Shown: positions 41,362 through 54,935 of the stretch, one piece after another
Layout of the letters: each line of letters starts with the position of its first letter
How positions within the stretch are numbered: the first letter of the stretch is position 1
Assembly (NCBI RefSeq): GCF_051401765.1
Contig: NW_027480600.1
Coordinates: 558,001 to 622,000, forward strand
Direction of reading: 5' to 3'
DNA: 64,000 nt
DNA from: Calliopsis andreniformis
Lineage: Eukaryota; Arthropoda; Insecta; Hymenoptera; Andrenidae
Program-made: the position numbers and the translations under genes
Notes under the pieces: generated by a model
Seen by the model: only the letters and a program-made list of their open reading frames with translations
The model's database searches: none
What the model was told of the DNA's origin: nothing

Positions 41362-42368
41362 AGAATATCCTGAATTCTCATGGTTCAATACTCAATCCAC
41401 AATATTCAATAATCAAATATCAATCCTCAAACCTCAATTCTCAACACTCAACCCTCAACACTCAGTCCTCTCTCTTCAATCCTCCATCCTCAATCCTCAA
41501 TCCTCAAGAGTCAATCCTCCATCCTCGATCCTCAAACCTCAATTCTCAGTCCTCAAACCTCAATCCCGAATTCTCAACCCTGAATCCTCAATCTTCAGAC
41601 CTCAGTCCTCAACAATCAATTGTCAATCCTCAATCCTCAGTAGAATATCCTCAATTCACAGTTTTCAATTCTCAATCACCATTCTTCAATCTTCAAATCT
41701 CAATCCACAAACATCAATTCTCATCACTCAACCCTCAACACTCAGTCCTCAATCTTCAATCCTCAATCCTCAATCCTCAATCTTCAATCCTCAATACACA
41801 ATCTTCAATCTTCAATCCTCAATTCTCAGTCCTCAATACTCAATCCTCAATCGTCAATCCTCAATCCCCAATCCTCAATCTTCAATCCTCAATCCTCAAT
41901 CCTCAATCCTCAATCCTCAATCTTCAATCCTCAATACTCAATCTTCAATCCTCAATCCTCAATCCTCAATCCTCAGTCCTCAATCCTCAGTCCTCAATAC
42001 TCAACACACAACCCTCAACCGTCAATCCTCAATACTCAACCATCAATACTCAATTCTCAATACTCAATAGAATATCCTGAATTCTCATGTTTCAATACTC
42101 AATCCACAATATTCAATAATCAAATCTCAATCCTCAAACATCAATTCTCAACACTCAATCCTCAACACTCAGTCCTTTCTCTTCAATCTTCCATCATCAA
42201 TCCTCTATCCTCAAGCGTCAATCCTCAATCCTCAATCCTCAACCATCAATCCTCAGTCCTCAAACCTCATTGCCGAATCCTCAATCCTGAATCCTCAATC
42301 TTCATACCTCAGTCCGCAACAATCAATTGTCAATCCTCAATCCTCAATAGAATATCCTCAATTCACAG
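41362..42368. repeat. Double 280-bp cassette (707-bp period)
   Basis: Landmark 1 at 41362 and 42069; landmark 2 at 41642 and 42349. Equivalent to 25220-26226 at offset 16142. Confidence 0.9.
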
Positions 42369-43444
42369 TTTTCAATACTCAATCCCCAACCTTCAATCTT
42401 CAAATCTCAATCCACAAACATCAATTCTCATCACTCAACCCTCAACACTCAGCCCTCAATCTTCAATCCTCAATCCTCAATACTCAATCCTCAGTCCTCA
42501 ATCTTCAATACTCAATCCTCAATCCTAAAATCCTCAATCCTCAATATTCAACACACAACCATCAAACATCAATCCTCAATACTCAACCATCAATCCTCAA
42601 TTCTCAATACTCAATAGAATATCCTGAATTCTCAGTTTTCAATACTCAATCCTCACTCTTCAATCTTCAAGTCTCCATCCACAAACACCTATTCTCATCT
42701 CTCAGCCCTCAACACTCAGTCCTCAATCTTCAATCCTCAATACACAATCATCAATCCTCAATCCTCAATTCTCAGTCCTCAATACTCAATCCTCAATCCT
42801 CAATCCTCAATCCTCAATCCTCATTCTTCAATCCTCAAAACCCAATCCTCAATCTTCAATTCTCAACCTTCAATCCACAATTCTCAATCCTCAATCCTCA
42901 ATCCTCAGACCTCAAACATCAATACTCAACCCTCAGTCCTCGTCCTCAATCCACAACACTCAATTCTCGATCCTCAATACTCAACCATCAATATTCAATT
43001 TTCAATACTCAATCGTCAATCCTCAATACTCATTCCCCAATCCTCAATGTTCAATCCTCAATACCCAATCCTCAATCTTCTATCCTCAATCCTCAATCCT
43101 CAATCCTCAATCCTCAATCCTCAATCCTCAGTCCTCAAACCTCAATCCTTATTCCTCAATACTGAATCCTCAATCTTCAGCCCTCAGTACTCAACAATCA
43201 CTTGTCAATCCTCAATCCTCAGTAGAATATCCTCAATTCACAGGTTTCAATACTCAATACACAACCTGCAATCTTAAAATCTCTATCTACAAACATCAAT
43301 TCTCATCACTCAACACTCAACACTCAGACCCCAATCCTCAAACTTCAATCCTCAATCCTCAATCCTCAATCCTCAATCCTCAATCCTCAATCCTCAATCT
43401 TCAATCCTCAATACTCAATCTTCAATCCTCGGTCCTCAATCCTC

Positions 43445-44010
43445 AATCGTCAATCTCCAATCCAGTATACTCAATCTTCAATCCGCAATCCTCAATCCTC
43501 GATTCCCAACCATCAATCCTCAATTCTCAATACTCAATAGAATATCCTGAATTTTCAGTATTCAATGGTCAAACCTCAACCCTCAACCCTCAGCCCTCAT
43601 CCTCAATCCTCAATCCTCAATCCTCAATCCTCAATATTCAATCCTCAATACTCAATCTTCAATTCTCAATCCTCAATCCTCAATCCTCAATCCTCAACCC
43701 TCAGTCGTCAATCCTCAATCTTCAATACTCAATCGTCAATCCTCAATCGTCAATCTCCAATCCAGTATACTCAATCTTCAATCCGCAATCCTCAATCCTC
43801 GATTCCCAACCATCAATCCTCAATTCTCAATACTCAGTAGAATATCCTGAATTTTCAGTATTCAATGGTCAAACCTCAACCCTCAACCCTCAGCCCTCAT
43901 CCTCAATCCTCAATCCTGAATCCTCAATCCTCAATATTCAATCCTCAATACTCAATCTTCAATCCTCGGTCCTCAATCCTCAATCGTCAATCTCCAATCC
44001 AGTATACTCA
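43445..44010. repeat. Local 300/237-bp tandem (block E/F copy)
   Basis: TCAATCTCCAATCCAGTATA units at about 43450, 43750 and 43987. The third unit breaks off at about 44018 into TCAATGCTCAATCC, where the 27.9 kb copy instead continues with CCGCAATCC. Confidence 0.85.
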
Positions 44011-44499
44011 ACCTTCAATCCTCAATGCTCAATCCTCAATCCTCAGTCCTCAGTCCTCAATCCTCTATCCTCAGTCCTCAATCCTCAATCCTCAATTTTC
44101 AAGCCTCAATACTCAATCTTCAATCCTCAATCCTCAATCGTCAATCCTCAATCCTCAATCCTCAATCCTCAATCTTCAATCCTCAATCCTCAATCCTCAA
44201 TCCTCAATCCTCGATCCTCAATCTTCAATCCTCAATACTCAATCTTCAATCCTCAATCCTCAACCCTCAATCCTCATTCCTCAAAGCTCAATCCTCAACC
44301 CTCAGACCTCATCCTCAATTCTCAAGTCTCAATCCTCAATCCTCAATCCTCAGACCTCAATCCTCAATCCTCATCCCTCAATCCTCATTCCTCAAACCTC
44401 AATCCTGAACCCTCAGTCCTCATTCTCAATTCTCAATTCTCAATCCTCAATCCTCAATCCTCAATCCTCAATCCTCAATAATCAATCTCCAATCCTAGA

Positions 44500-44910
44500 T
44501 CCTCAATCATGAATCTTCAATCCTCAGACCTCAAACAGCAATACTCGACCGTCAGGCCTCGTCCTCAATCCACAACCATCAATACTCAATCCTCAATCTT
44601 CAATCATCAATACTCAATCTTCAATCCTCAATCCTCAATCCTCAATCCTCAATCCGCAATCCTCAATCCTCAATCTTCAATCCTCAATACTCAATCTTCA
44701 ATCCTCAATCTTCAATCCTCAATCCTCAATCCTCAATCCTCAATCATCAATCTTCAATCCTCAGACCTCAAACAGCAATACTCGACCGTCAGGCCTCGTC
44801 CTCAATCCACAACCATCAATACTCAATCCTCAATCTTCAATCATCAATACTCAATCTTCAATCCTCAATCCTCAATCCTCGGTCCTCAATCCTCAATCGT
44901 CAATCTCCAA
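44500..44910. repeat. 237-bp local tandem pair (block F copy 1)
   Basis: CGACCGTC at 44546 and 44783. It follows CCTAGATCCTCAATCATG, a junction different from that in the 22.7 and 39.1 kb copies. Confidence 0.86.
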
Positions 44911-45289
44911 TCCTGAATACTCAATCTTCAATCCTCAATCCTCAATCCTCAATTCTCAATCCTCAATCCTCAGTCCTCAGTCCTCAAACCTCAATCCTCA
45001 ACCCCCAGCCCTCATCCTCAATCCTCAATCATCAATCCTCAAACCTCAATCTTCAATCCTCAATACTCAATCTTCAATCCTCAATCCTCAGTCCACAATC
45101 ATCAATCCTCAAAGCTCAATCCTCAATCCTCAATCCTCAGCCCTCAATCCTCAATCCTCAATCCTCAAACCTCAATCCTCAACCGTCAGTCCTCGTCCTC
45201 AAACCTCAACTCCCAATCCTCAATCCTCAATCTTCAATCATCAATACTCTATCTTCAATCGTCAATCCTCAATCCTCAACCCTCAATCC

Positions 45290-46260
45290 TCAATCCTCAA
45301 TCCTCAATCCTCAATCCTCAATCTTCAATCCTCAGTCCTCAATAATCAATCCTCAATGCTCAATCCTCAATCCACAATCCTCAACCCTCAATCATCATTC
45401 TTCAATCCTCAACACCCAATCCTGAATCTTCAATCCTCAATCCTCAATCCTCAATTCTCAATCCTCAATCCTCAATCCTCAGACCTCAATCAGCAATACT
45501 CAACCCTCAGTCCTCGTCATCATTCCACAACGATCAATACTCAATCCTCAATCTTCAATCATCAATATTCAATCTTCAGTGCTCAATCCTCAATCCTCAA
45601 TCCTCAATTCTCAACACTCAATGTTCAATGCGCAGTACCCAGTCCTCAATCTTCAATCCTCAATCCTCAATCCTCAATCCTCAATCCTCAATTTTCAAGC
45701 CTCAATACTCAATCTTCAATCCTCAATCCTCAATCGTCAATCCTCAATCCTCAATCCTCAATCCTCAATCTTCAATCCTCAATCCTCAATCCTCAATCCT
45801 CAATCCTCAATCCTCAATCTTCAATCCTCAATACTCAATCTTCAATCCTCAATCCTCAATCCTCAACCCTCAATCCTCAATCCTCAATCCTCAATCCTCA
45901 ATCCTCAATCTTCAATCCTCAGTCCTCAATAATCAATCCTCAATGCTCAATCCTCAATCCACAATCCTCAACCCTCAATCATCATTCTTCAATCCTCAAC
46001 ACCCAATCCTGAATCTTCAATCCTCAATCCTCAATCCTCAATTCTCAATCCTCAATCCTCAATCCTCAGACCTCAATCAGCAATACTCAACCCTCAGTCC
46101 TCGTCATCATTCCACAACGATCAATACTCAATCCTCAATCTTCAATCATCAATATTCAATCTTCAGTGCTCAATCCTCAATCCTCAATCCTCAATTCTCA
46201 ACACTCAATGTTCAATCCGCAGTACCCAGTCCTCAATCTTCAATCCTCAATCCTCAATCC
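45290..46260. repeat. 587-bp-period duplication inside block F, copy 1
   Basis: CAATGCTCAATCCTCAATCC occurs at 45354 and 45941, and a 380-bp segment (with AATCAGCAATACTC and CATTCCACAACGATC) recurs at this spacing. The period of 83 heptamers plus 6 fits one hexamer, TCGTCA. Equivalent regions near 23.5 and 40.0 kb carry one copy only. Confidence 0.86.
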
Positions 46261-46382
46261 TCAATCCTCAGACCTCAAACATCAATATTCAACACTCGGA
46301 CCTGGTCCTCAATCCACAACGCTCAATCATCAATCGTCAATCTTCAATCCTCAATCCTCATTCTTCAATCCTCAACACCCAA

Positions 46383-49252
46383 TCCTCAATCTTCAATCCT
46401 CAATCCTCAATCCTCAATTCTCAATCCTGAATCCACAATCCTCAGACCTCAAACATCAATACTCAACCCTCAGACCTCGTCCTCAATCCACAACCCTCAA
46501 TCCTCGATCCTCAATATTCAATCATCAATACCCAATCCTCAATCTTCAATACTCATTCCTCAATCCTCAATACTCAATCTTCAATCCTCAATACTCAATC
46601 CTCAATCCTCAATCCTCATACTTCAATCCTCAATACCCAATCCTCAATATTCAATCCTCAATCCTCAACCCTCAATTCTCAATCCTCAATCTTCAATCCT
46701 CAATACTCAATCTTCAATCCTCGGTCCTCAATCCTCAATCGTCAATCTCCAATCCTGAATACTCAATCTTCAATCCTCAATCCTCAAACCTCAATCCTCA
46801 GTCCTCAATTCTAAACCCTCAACCCTCAGTCCTCAGTCCTCAATCCTCAACCCTCAATCCTCAATCCTCAGTCCTCAGTCCTCAAACCACAATCCTCAAC
46901 CCTCAGCCCTCATCCTCAATCCTCAATCGTCAATCCTCAGTCCTCAGCCCTCAAATCTCAACCCTCAACACTCAGACCTCATCCTCAGTCCTCAATTCAC
47001 AATCCTCAGTCCTCAATCCTCATTCCCCAATACTCAATCTTCAATCCTCAATCCTCAATCCTCAATTCTCAATCCTCAATCCTCAATCCTCAGACCTCAA
47101 ACATCAATACTCAACCCTCAGTCCTCGTCCTCAATCCAAAACCATCAATCCTCAATCGTCAACCTTCAATCATCAATATTCAATCTTCTGTCCTCAATCC
47201 GCAATCCTCAATCCTCAATCCTCAATCCTCAATCCGCAATACCCAATCCTCAATCTTCAATCATCAATCCCCAATCCTCAATCCTCAATCCTCAATCCTC
47301 AATCCTCAATCTTCAATCCTCAATACTCAATCTTCAATCCTCAATCCTCAATCCTCAATACCCAAGCATCAATCCTCAATTCTCAATACTCAATAGAATA
47401 TCCTGAATTTTCAGGATTTAATACTCAAACAACAACCCTCAACCCTCAGCCCTCATCCTCAATCCTCAATCCTCAATCCTCAATCCTCAATCCTCAATAT
47501 TCAATCCTCAATACTCAATCCTCGATCCTAAATCCTCAATCCTCAATCCTCAATCCTCAATCCTCAGTAATCAATCCTCAGTCTTTAATACTCAATCGTC
47601 AATCATCAGTTCTCAGTCCTCAATCCTCAATCCTCGTTCCTGAAACCTCAATCCTCAACCCTCAGTCCTCATCCTCAATTCTCAATTCTCAATCCTCAAT
47701 CCTCAATCCTCAGTCCTCAATCCTCAATCCTCAACCCTCAATCCTCATTCCTCAAACCTCAATCCTGAACCCTCAGTCCTCATTCTCAATTCTCAATTCT
47801 CAATCCTCAATCCTCAATCCTCAATAATCAATTTCCAATCCAAGATCCTCAATCCCCAATCTTCAATCCTTAATTCTCAACCTTCAATCCTCAATCCCCA
47901 GTCCTCAATCTTCAATCCTCAATGCTCAATCCTCAATCCTCAATCCTCAATCCTCAGTCCTCAATCCACAATCCTCAACCCACCAACCTCAATCCTCGAC
48001 CGTGAGTCCTCGTCCTCAATCCTCAAACCTCAATCCTCAAGCCTCAATCTACAATCATCAATACTCAATCTTCAATCCTCAATCCTCAATAATCAATCCT
48101 CAATCCTCAATCCTCAATATTCAACACACAACCCTCAGCCATCAGTCCTCAATACTCAACCATCAATCCTCAATTCACAATACTCAATAGAATATCCTGA
48201 ATTCTCATGGTTCAATACTCAATCCACAAAATTCAATAATCAAATCTCAATCCTCAAACATCAATTCTCAGCACTCAATCCTCAATACTCAGTCCTCTCT
48301 CTTCAATCCTCCATCCTCAATCCTCAATCCTCAAGCGTCAATCCTCAATCCTCAATCCTCAACCCTCAATCCTCAGTCCTCAAACCTCAATCCGGATTCC
48401 TCAATTCTGAATCCTCAATCTTCAGCCGTCAGTCCTCAAGAATGAATTGTCAATCCTCAATCCTCAATAGAATATCCTCAATTCACAGTTTTCAATACTC
48501 AATCCCCATTCTTCAATATTCACATCTCAATCCACAAACATCAATTCTCATCACTCAACCCTCAACACTCAGTCCTCAATCTTCAATCCTCAATCCTCAA
48601 TCCTCAATCCTCAATCCTCAATCCTCAATCTTCAATCCTCATTCCTCAATCCTCAATCCTCAGTAATCAATCCTCAATCTTCAATACTGAATCGTCAATC
48701 CTCAGTACTCAATCCTCAATCCTCAATTCTCTTTCCTCAAACCTCAATCCTCAACCCTCAGTCCTCATCCTCAATTCTCAAATCTCAATCCTCAATTCTC
48801 AATCCTCAATCCTCAATACTCAATCTTCAATAATCAATCCTCAACCCTCAATCTTCAATACTCAATCCTCAATCGTCAATCCTCAATCCCAAATCCTCAA
48901 TCTTCAATCCTCAATCCTCAATGCTCAATCCTCAATCCTCAATCTTCAATCCTCAGTACTCAAACTTCAATCCTCAATCTTCAATCCTCAACCCTCAACA
49001 CTCAGTCCTCAATGTTCAATTCTCAATTCTCAATCTTCATTCCACAATACTGAATCCTCAATCCTCAATCCTCAAGCCCCAATCCTCAATCCTCAATCCT
49101 CAATCCTCAATCCGCAATATTCAATCCTCAATACTCAATCTTCAATCCTCAATCCTCAATCCTCAGTACTCAATCTTCAATCCTCAATCCTCAACCCTCA
49201 ATCCTCAATCCTCATTCTTCAATCCTCAATACCCAATCCTCAACCTTCAATC
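46383..49252. repeat. Duplicated block H, copy 2
   Basis: Second copy of 33167-36050. Its first 0.9 kb is also found at 51.96-52.86 kb (offset 5579). The longest chance open frame of the window, 46166-47827, lies mostly here and consists only of translated heptamers. Confidence 0.87.
47998..48488. repeat. GACCGTGAG module with 280-bp cassette
   Basis: GACCGTGAG at 47998, landmark 1 at 48189, landmark 2 at 48469. The usual CAATTG near +255 is present, but the base before it differs (AATGAATTG), which destroys the MfeI site. Confidence 0.88.
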
Positions 49253-50152
49253 CTCAATCCTCAATCCTCAATTCTCAATCTTCAATCCTCAGTCATCAAT
49301 CCTCAATCTTCAATACTCAATCGTCAATCTTCAGTCCTCAATCCTCAATCCTCAATCCTTGTTCCTCAAACCTCAATCCTCAACCCTCAGTCCTCATACT
49401 CAATTCTCAATTCTCAATCCTCAATCCTCAATCCTCAATCCTCAATCTTCAATCATCAATAATCAATCTCCAATCCTAGATCCTCAATTCCCAATCCTCA
49501 ATCTTCAATCCTCAATCCTCAACCCTCAATCCTCAGTCCTCAAACCTCAATCCTGAATCCTCAATCCAGAATCCTCAATCTTCAGCCCTCACTCCTCAAC
49601 AATCAGTTGTCAATCCTCAATCCTCAATAGAGTATCATCAATTCATAGCTTTCATTACTCAATACTCAATCTGCAATCTTCAAATCTCTATCCACAAACA
49701 TCAATTCTCATCACTCAACCCTCAACACTCAGTCCCCAATCCTCAATATTCAATCCTCAATCCTCAATCCTCTATCCACAATCCTCAAACTTCAATCCTC
49801 AATACTCAGCCTTCAATGCTCAGCCCTCATCCTCAATCCTCAATCCTCAATCCTCAATCCTCAATCTTCAATCCTCAAAACTCAACCTTCAATCCTCAAT
49901 CCTCAGTCCTCAAACCTCAATTCTGAATTCTCAATCCTGAATCCTCAACCTTCAGCCCCCAGTCCTCAACAATCAGTTGTCAAATCTCAGTCCCAAATCC
50001 TCAATCCTCAACCCTCAGTCCTCATCCTCAATTCTCAATTCTCAATCCTCAATCCTCAATCCTCAATCCTCAACCCTCAGCCCTCATCCTCAATCTTCAA
50101 TCCTCAATTCTCAGTCCTCAATCCTCAATCCCCAATTCTCAATCCTCAATCC
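49252..50152. repeat. Mosaic heptamer array
   Basis: No gene. The left part (to about 49,490) repeats 32.6-32.85 kb, including TCCTTGTTCCTC and ATCCTAGATCC. Landmark 2 variants occur at 49,628 (AGAGTATCATCAATTC). TCAGTTGTC at 49,603 and 49,973 takes the place of the CAATTGTC found in cassettes. Confidence 0.65.
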
Positions 50153-52891
50153 TCAGTCCTCAGTCCTCAAACCTCAATCCTCAACCCTCAGCCCTCATCC
50201 TCAATCCTCAATCCTCAGTCCTCAATCCTCAATCCTCAATCCTCAACCCTCAATCCTCATTCCTCAAACCTCAATCCTCAACCCTCAGACCTCATCCTCA
50301 ATTCTCAATTCTCAATCCTCAATCCTCAATCCTCAGACCTCAATCCTCAATCCTCATCCCTCAATCCTCATTCCTCAAACCTCAATCCTGAACCCTCAGT
50401 CCTCATTCTCAATTCTCAATTCTCAATCCTCAATCCTCAATCCTCAATCCTCAATCCTCAATAATCAATCTCCAATCCTAGATCCTCAATCCCCAATCTT
50501 CAATCCTTAATTCTCAACCTTCAATCCTCAATCCCCAGTCCTCAATCTTCAATCCTCAATGCTCAATCCTCAATCCTCAATCCTCAATCCTCAGTCCTCA
50601 ATCCACAATCCTCAACCCACCAACCTCAATCCTCGACCGTGAGTCCTCGTCCTCAATACTCAAACCTCAATCCTCAATCCTCAATCTACAATCATCAATA
50701 CTCATCTTCAATCCTCAATCCTCAATAATCAATCCTCAATCCTCAATCCTCAATATTCAACACACAACCCTCAGCCATCAGTCCTCAATACTCAACCATC
50801 AATCCTCAATTCACAATACTCAATAGAATATCCTGAATTCTCATGGTTCAATACTCAATCCACAAAATTCAATAATCAAATCTCAATCCTCAAACATCAA
50901 TTCTCAGCACTCAAACCTCAATACTCAGTCCTCTCTCTTCAATCCTCCATCCTCAATCCTCAATCCTCAAGCGTCAATCCTCAATCCTCAATGCTCAACC
51001 ATCAATCCTCAGTCCTCAAACCTCAATCCGGATTCCTCAATTCTGAATCCTCAATCTTCAGCCGTCAGTCCTCAAGAATCAATTGTCAATCCTCAATCCT
51101 CAATAGAATATCCTCAATTCACAGTTTTCAATACTCAATCCCCATTCTTCAATATTCACATCTCAATCCACAAACATCAATTCTCATCACTCAACCCGAA
51201 ACACTCAGTCCTCAATCTTCAATCCTCAATCCTCAATCCTCAATCCTCAATCCTCAATCCTCAATCTTCAATCCTCAATCCTCAATCCTCAATCCTCAGT
51301 AATCAATCCTCAATCTTCAATACTGAATCGTCAATCCTCAGTACTCAATCCTCAATCCTCAATTCTCTTTCCTCAAACCTCAATCCTCAACCCTCAGTCC
51401 TCATCCTCAATTCTCAATTCTCAATCCTCAATCCTCAATCCTCAATCCTCAATCCTCAATCCTCAATACTCAATCTTCAATCCTCAATCCTCAACCCTCA
51501 AACCTCAATCCTCATTCTTCAATCCTCAATACCCAATCCTCAACCTTCAATCCTCAATCCTCAATCCTCAATTCTCAATCTTCAATCCTCAGTCATCAAT
51601 CCTCAATCTTCAATACTCAATCGTCAATCTTCAGTCCTCAATCCTCAATCCTCAATCCTTGTTCCTCAAACCTCAATCCTCAACCCTCAGTCCTCATACT
51701 CAATTCTCAATTCTCAATCCTCAATCCTCATACCTCAATCTTCAATCATCAATAATCAATTTCCAATCCTAGATCCTCAATTCCCAATCCTCAATCTTCA
51801 ATCCTCAATCCTCGATCCTCAATTCTCAATCCTCAATCCTCAATCCTCAGACCTCAAACATCAATATTCAACACTCGGACCTGGTCCTCAATCCACAACG
51901 CTCAATCATCAATCGTCAATCTTCAATCCTCAATCCTCATTCTTCAATCCTCAACACCCAATCCTCAATCTTCAATCCTCAATCCTCAATCCTCAATTCT
52001 CAATCCTCAATCCACAATCCTCAGACCTCAAACATCAATACTCAACCCTCAGACCTCGTCCTCAATCCACAACCCTCAATCCTCGATCCTCAATATTCAA
52101 TCATCAATACCCAATCCTCAATCTTCAATACTCAATCCTCAATCCTCAATACTCAATCTTCAATCCTCAATACTCAATCCTCAATCCTCAATCCTCATAC
52201 TTCAATCCTCAATACCCAATCCTCAATATTCAATCCTCAATCCTCAACCCTCAATTCTCAATCCTCAATCTTCAATCCTCAATACTCAATCTTCAATCCT
52301 CGGTCCTCAATCCTCAATCGTCAATCTCCAATCCTGAATACTCAATCTTCAATCCTCAATCCTCAAACCTCAATCCTCAATCCTCAATTCTAAACCCTCA
52401 ACCCTCAGTCCTCAGTCCTCAATCCTCAACCCTCAATCCTCAATCCTCAGTCCTCAGTCCTCAAACCACAATCCTCAACCCTCAGCCCTCATCCTCAATC
52501 CTCAATCGTCAATCCTCAGTCCTCAGCCCTCAAATCGCAACCCTCAACACTCAGACCTCATCCTCAGTCCTCAATTCACAATCCTCAATCCTCAATCCTC
52601 ATTCCCCAATACTCAATCTTCAATCCTCAATCCTCAATCCTCAATTCTCAATCCTCAATCCTCAATCCTCAGACCTCAAACATCAATACTCAACCCTCAG
52701 TCCTTGTCCTCAATCCAAAACCATCAATCCTCAATCGTCAACCTTCAATCATCAATATTCAATCTTCTGTCCTCAATCCGCAATCCTCAATCCTCAATCC
52801 TCAATCCTCAATCCGCAATACCCAATCCTCAATCTTCAATCATCAATCCCCAATCCTCAATCCTCAATCCTCAATCCTCAATCCTCAATCC
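50152..52891. repeat. Duplicated block I, copy 2
   Basis: Second copy of 31210-34095, shorter by 154 bp near 51.9 kb. It is joined directly to block F copy 2 at about 52.88 kb. Confidence 0.85.
50635..51124. repeat. GACCGTGAG module with 280-bp cassette
   Basis: GACCGTGAG at 50635, landmark 1 at 50825 (190 bp, with the same TCATCT hexamer as the 31.7 kb copy), landmark 2 at 51105. Confidence 0.88.
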
Positions 52892-52994
52892 TCAATCCTC
52901 AGTCCTCAATCCTCAGTCCTCAATACTCAACACACAACCCTCAACCGTCAATCCTCAATATTCAACCATCAATACTCAATTCTCAATACTCAAT

Positions 52995-53294
52995 AGAATA
53001 TCCTGAATTCTCATGTTTCAATACTCAATCCACAATATTCAATAATCAAATCTCAATCCTCAAACATCAATTCTCAACACTCAATCCTCAACACTCAGTC
53101 CTTTCTCTTCAATCTTCCATCATCAATCCTCTATCCTCAAGCGTCAATCCTCAATCCTCAATCCTCAACCATCAATCCTCAGTCCTCAAACCTCATTGCC
53201 GAATCCTCAATCCTGAATCCTCAATCTTCATACCTCAGTCCGCAACAATCAATTGTCAATCCTCAATCCTCAATAGAATATCCTCAATTCACAG
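52995..53294. repeat. Single 280-bp cassette
   Basis: Landmark 1 at 52995 and landmark 2 at 53275. It corresponds to the second half of the double cassette at 41362-42368. The first half is absent because block F copy 2 begins between the two. Confidence 0.9.
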
Positions 53295-54369
53295 TTTTCA
53301 ATACTCAATCCCCAACCTTCAATCTTCAAATCTCAATCCACAAACATCAATTCTCATCACTCAACCCTCAACACTCAGCCCTCAATCTTCAATCCTCAAT
53401 CCTCAATACTCAATCCTCAGTCCTCAATCTTCAATACTCAATCCTCAATCCTAAAATCCTCAATCCTCAATATTCAACACACAACCATCAAACATCAATC
53501 CTCAATACTCAACCATCAATCCTCAATTCTCAATACTCAATAGAATATCCTGAATTCTCAGTTTTCAATACTCAATCCTCACTCTTCAATCTTCAAGTCT
53601 CCATCCACAAACACCTATTCTCATCTCTCAGCCCTCAACACTCAGTCCTCAATCTTCAATCCTCAATACACAATCATCAATCCTCAATCCTCAATTCTCA
53701 GTCCTCAATACTCAATCCTCAATCCTCAATCCTCAATCCTCAATCCTCATTCTTCAATCCTCAAAACCCAATCCTCAATCTTCAATTCTCAACCTTCAAT
53801 CCACAATTCTCAATCCTCAATCCTCAATCCTCAGACCTCAAACATCAATACTCAACCCTCAGTCCTCGTCCTCAATCCACAACACTCAATTCTCGATCCT
53901 CAATACTCAACCATCAATATTCAATTTTCAATACTCAATCGTCAATCCTCAATACTCATTCCCCAATCCTCAATGTTCAATCCTCAATACCCAATCCTCA
54001 ATCTTCTATCCTCAATCCTCAATCCTCAATCCTCAATCCTCAATCCTCAATCCTCAGTCCTCAAACCTCAATCCTTATTCCTCAATACTGAATCCTCAAT
54101 CTTCAGCCCTCAGTACTCAACAATCACTTGTCAATCCTCAATCCTCAGTAGAATATCCTCAATTCACAGGTTTCAATACTCAATACACAACCTGCAATCT
54201 TAAAATCTCTATCTACAAACATCAATTCTCATCACTCAACACTCAACACTCAGACCCCAATCCTCAAACTTCAATCCTCAATCCTCAATCCTCAATCCTC
54301 AATCCTCAATCCTCAATCCTCAATCTTCAATCCTCAATACTCAATCTTCAATCCTCGGTCCTCAATCCT

Positions 54370-54935
54370 CAATCGTCAATCTCCAATCCAGTATACTCAA
54401 TCTTCAATCCGCAATCCTCAATCCTCGATTCCCAACCATCAATCCTCAATTCTCAATACTCAATAGAATATCCTGAATTTTCAGTATTCAATGGTCAAAC
54501 CTCAACCCTCAACCCTCAGCCCTCATCCTCAATCCTCAATCCTCAATCCTCAATCCTCAATATTCAATCCTCAATACTCAATCTTCAATTCTCAATCCTC
54601 AATCCTCAATCCTCAATCCTCAACCCTCAGTCGTCAATCCTCAATCTTCAATACTCAATCGTCAATCCTCAATCGTCAATCTCCAATCCAGTATACTCAA
54701 TCTTCAATCCGCAATCCTCAATCCTCGATTCCCAACCATCAATCCTCAATTCTCAATACTCAGTAGAATATCCTGAATTTTCAGTATTCAATGGTCAAAC
54801 CTCAACCCTCAACCCTCAGCCCTCATCCTCAATCCTCAATCCTGAATCCTCAATCCTCAATATTCAATCCTCAATACTCAATCTTCAATCCTCGGTCCTC
54901 AATCCTCAATCGTCAATCTCCAATCCAGTATACTC
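54370..54935. repeat. Local 300/237-bp tandem (block F copy 2)
   Basis: TCAATCTCCAATCCAGTATA units at about 54376, 54676 and 54913, matching those at 43.45-43.99 kb. Confidence 0.85.

Larger units (their letters stand above)
37614..44018. repeat. 6.4 kb duplicated block E, copy 2
   Basis: Second copy of 21500-27870. It carries about 287 extra bp at 38.57-38.86 kb that include a landmark 1 variant at 38689 (AGAATATCCTGAATACTC), and lacks about 280 bp near 40.8 kb. The right 2.07 kb is also the start of block F, so three copies of that part exist (25.8, 41.95 and 52.9 kb). Confidence 0.88.
41950..46609. repeat. 4.66 kb duplicated block F, copy 1
   Basis: Matches 52876-57535 at a constant offset of 10,926 bp, with no net indel seen. 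Differences are few single bases and one replaced patch (44,095-44,160 against 55,021-55,086). It contains the 300-bp tandem units (43.45, 43.75 and 43.99 kb), the 237-bp pair and the 587-bp duplication. Confidence 0.92.

Noticed and set aside
46166..47827. Longest plus-strand open reading frame, 553 codons
   Set aside because: It consists only of translated TCAATCC variants (SILNPQS repeats), starts at a chance ATG, and lies in a duplicated noncoding block whose homologous copies have different frames. There is no codon structure or recognisable domain.
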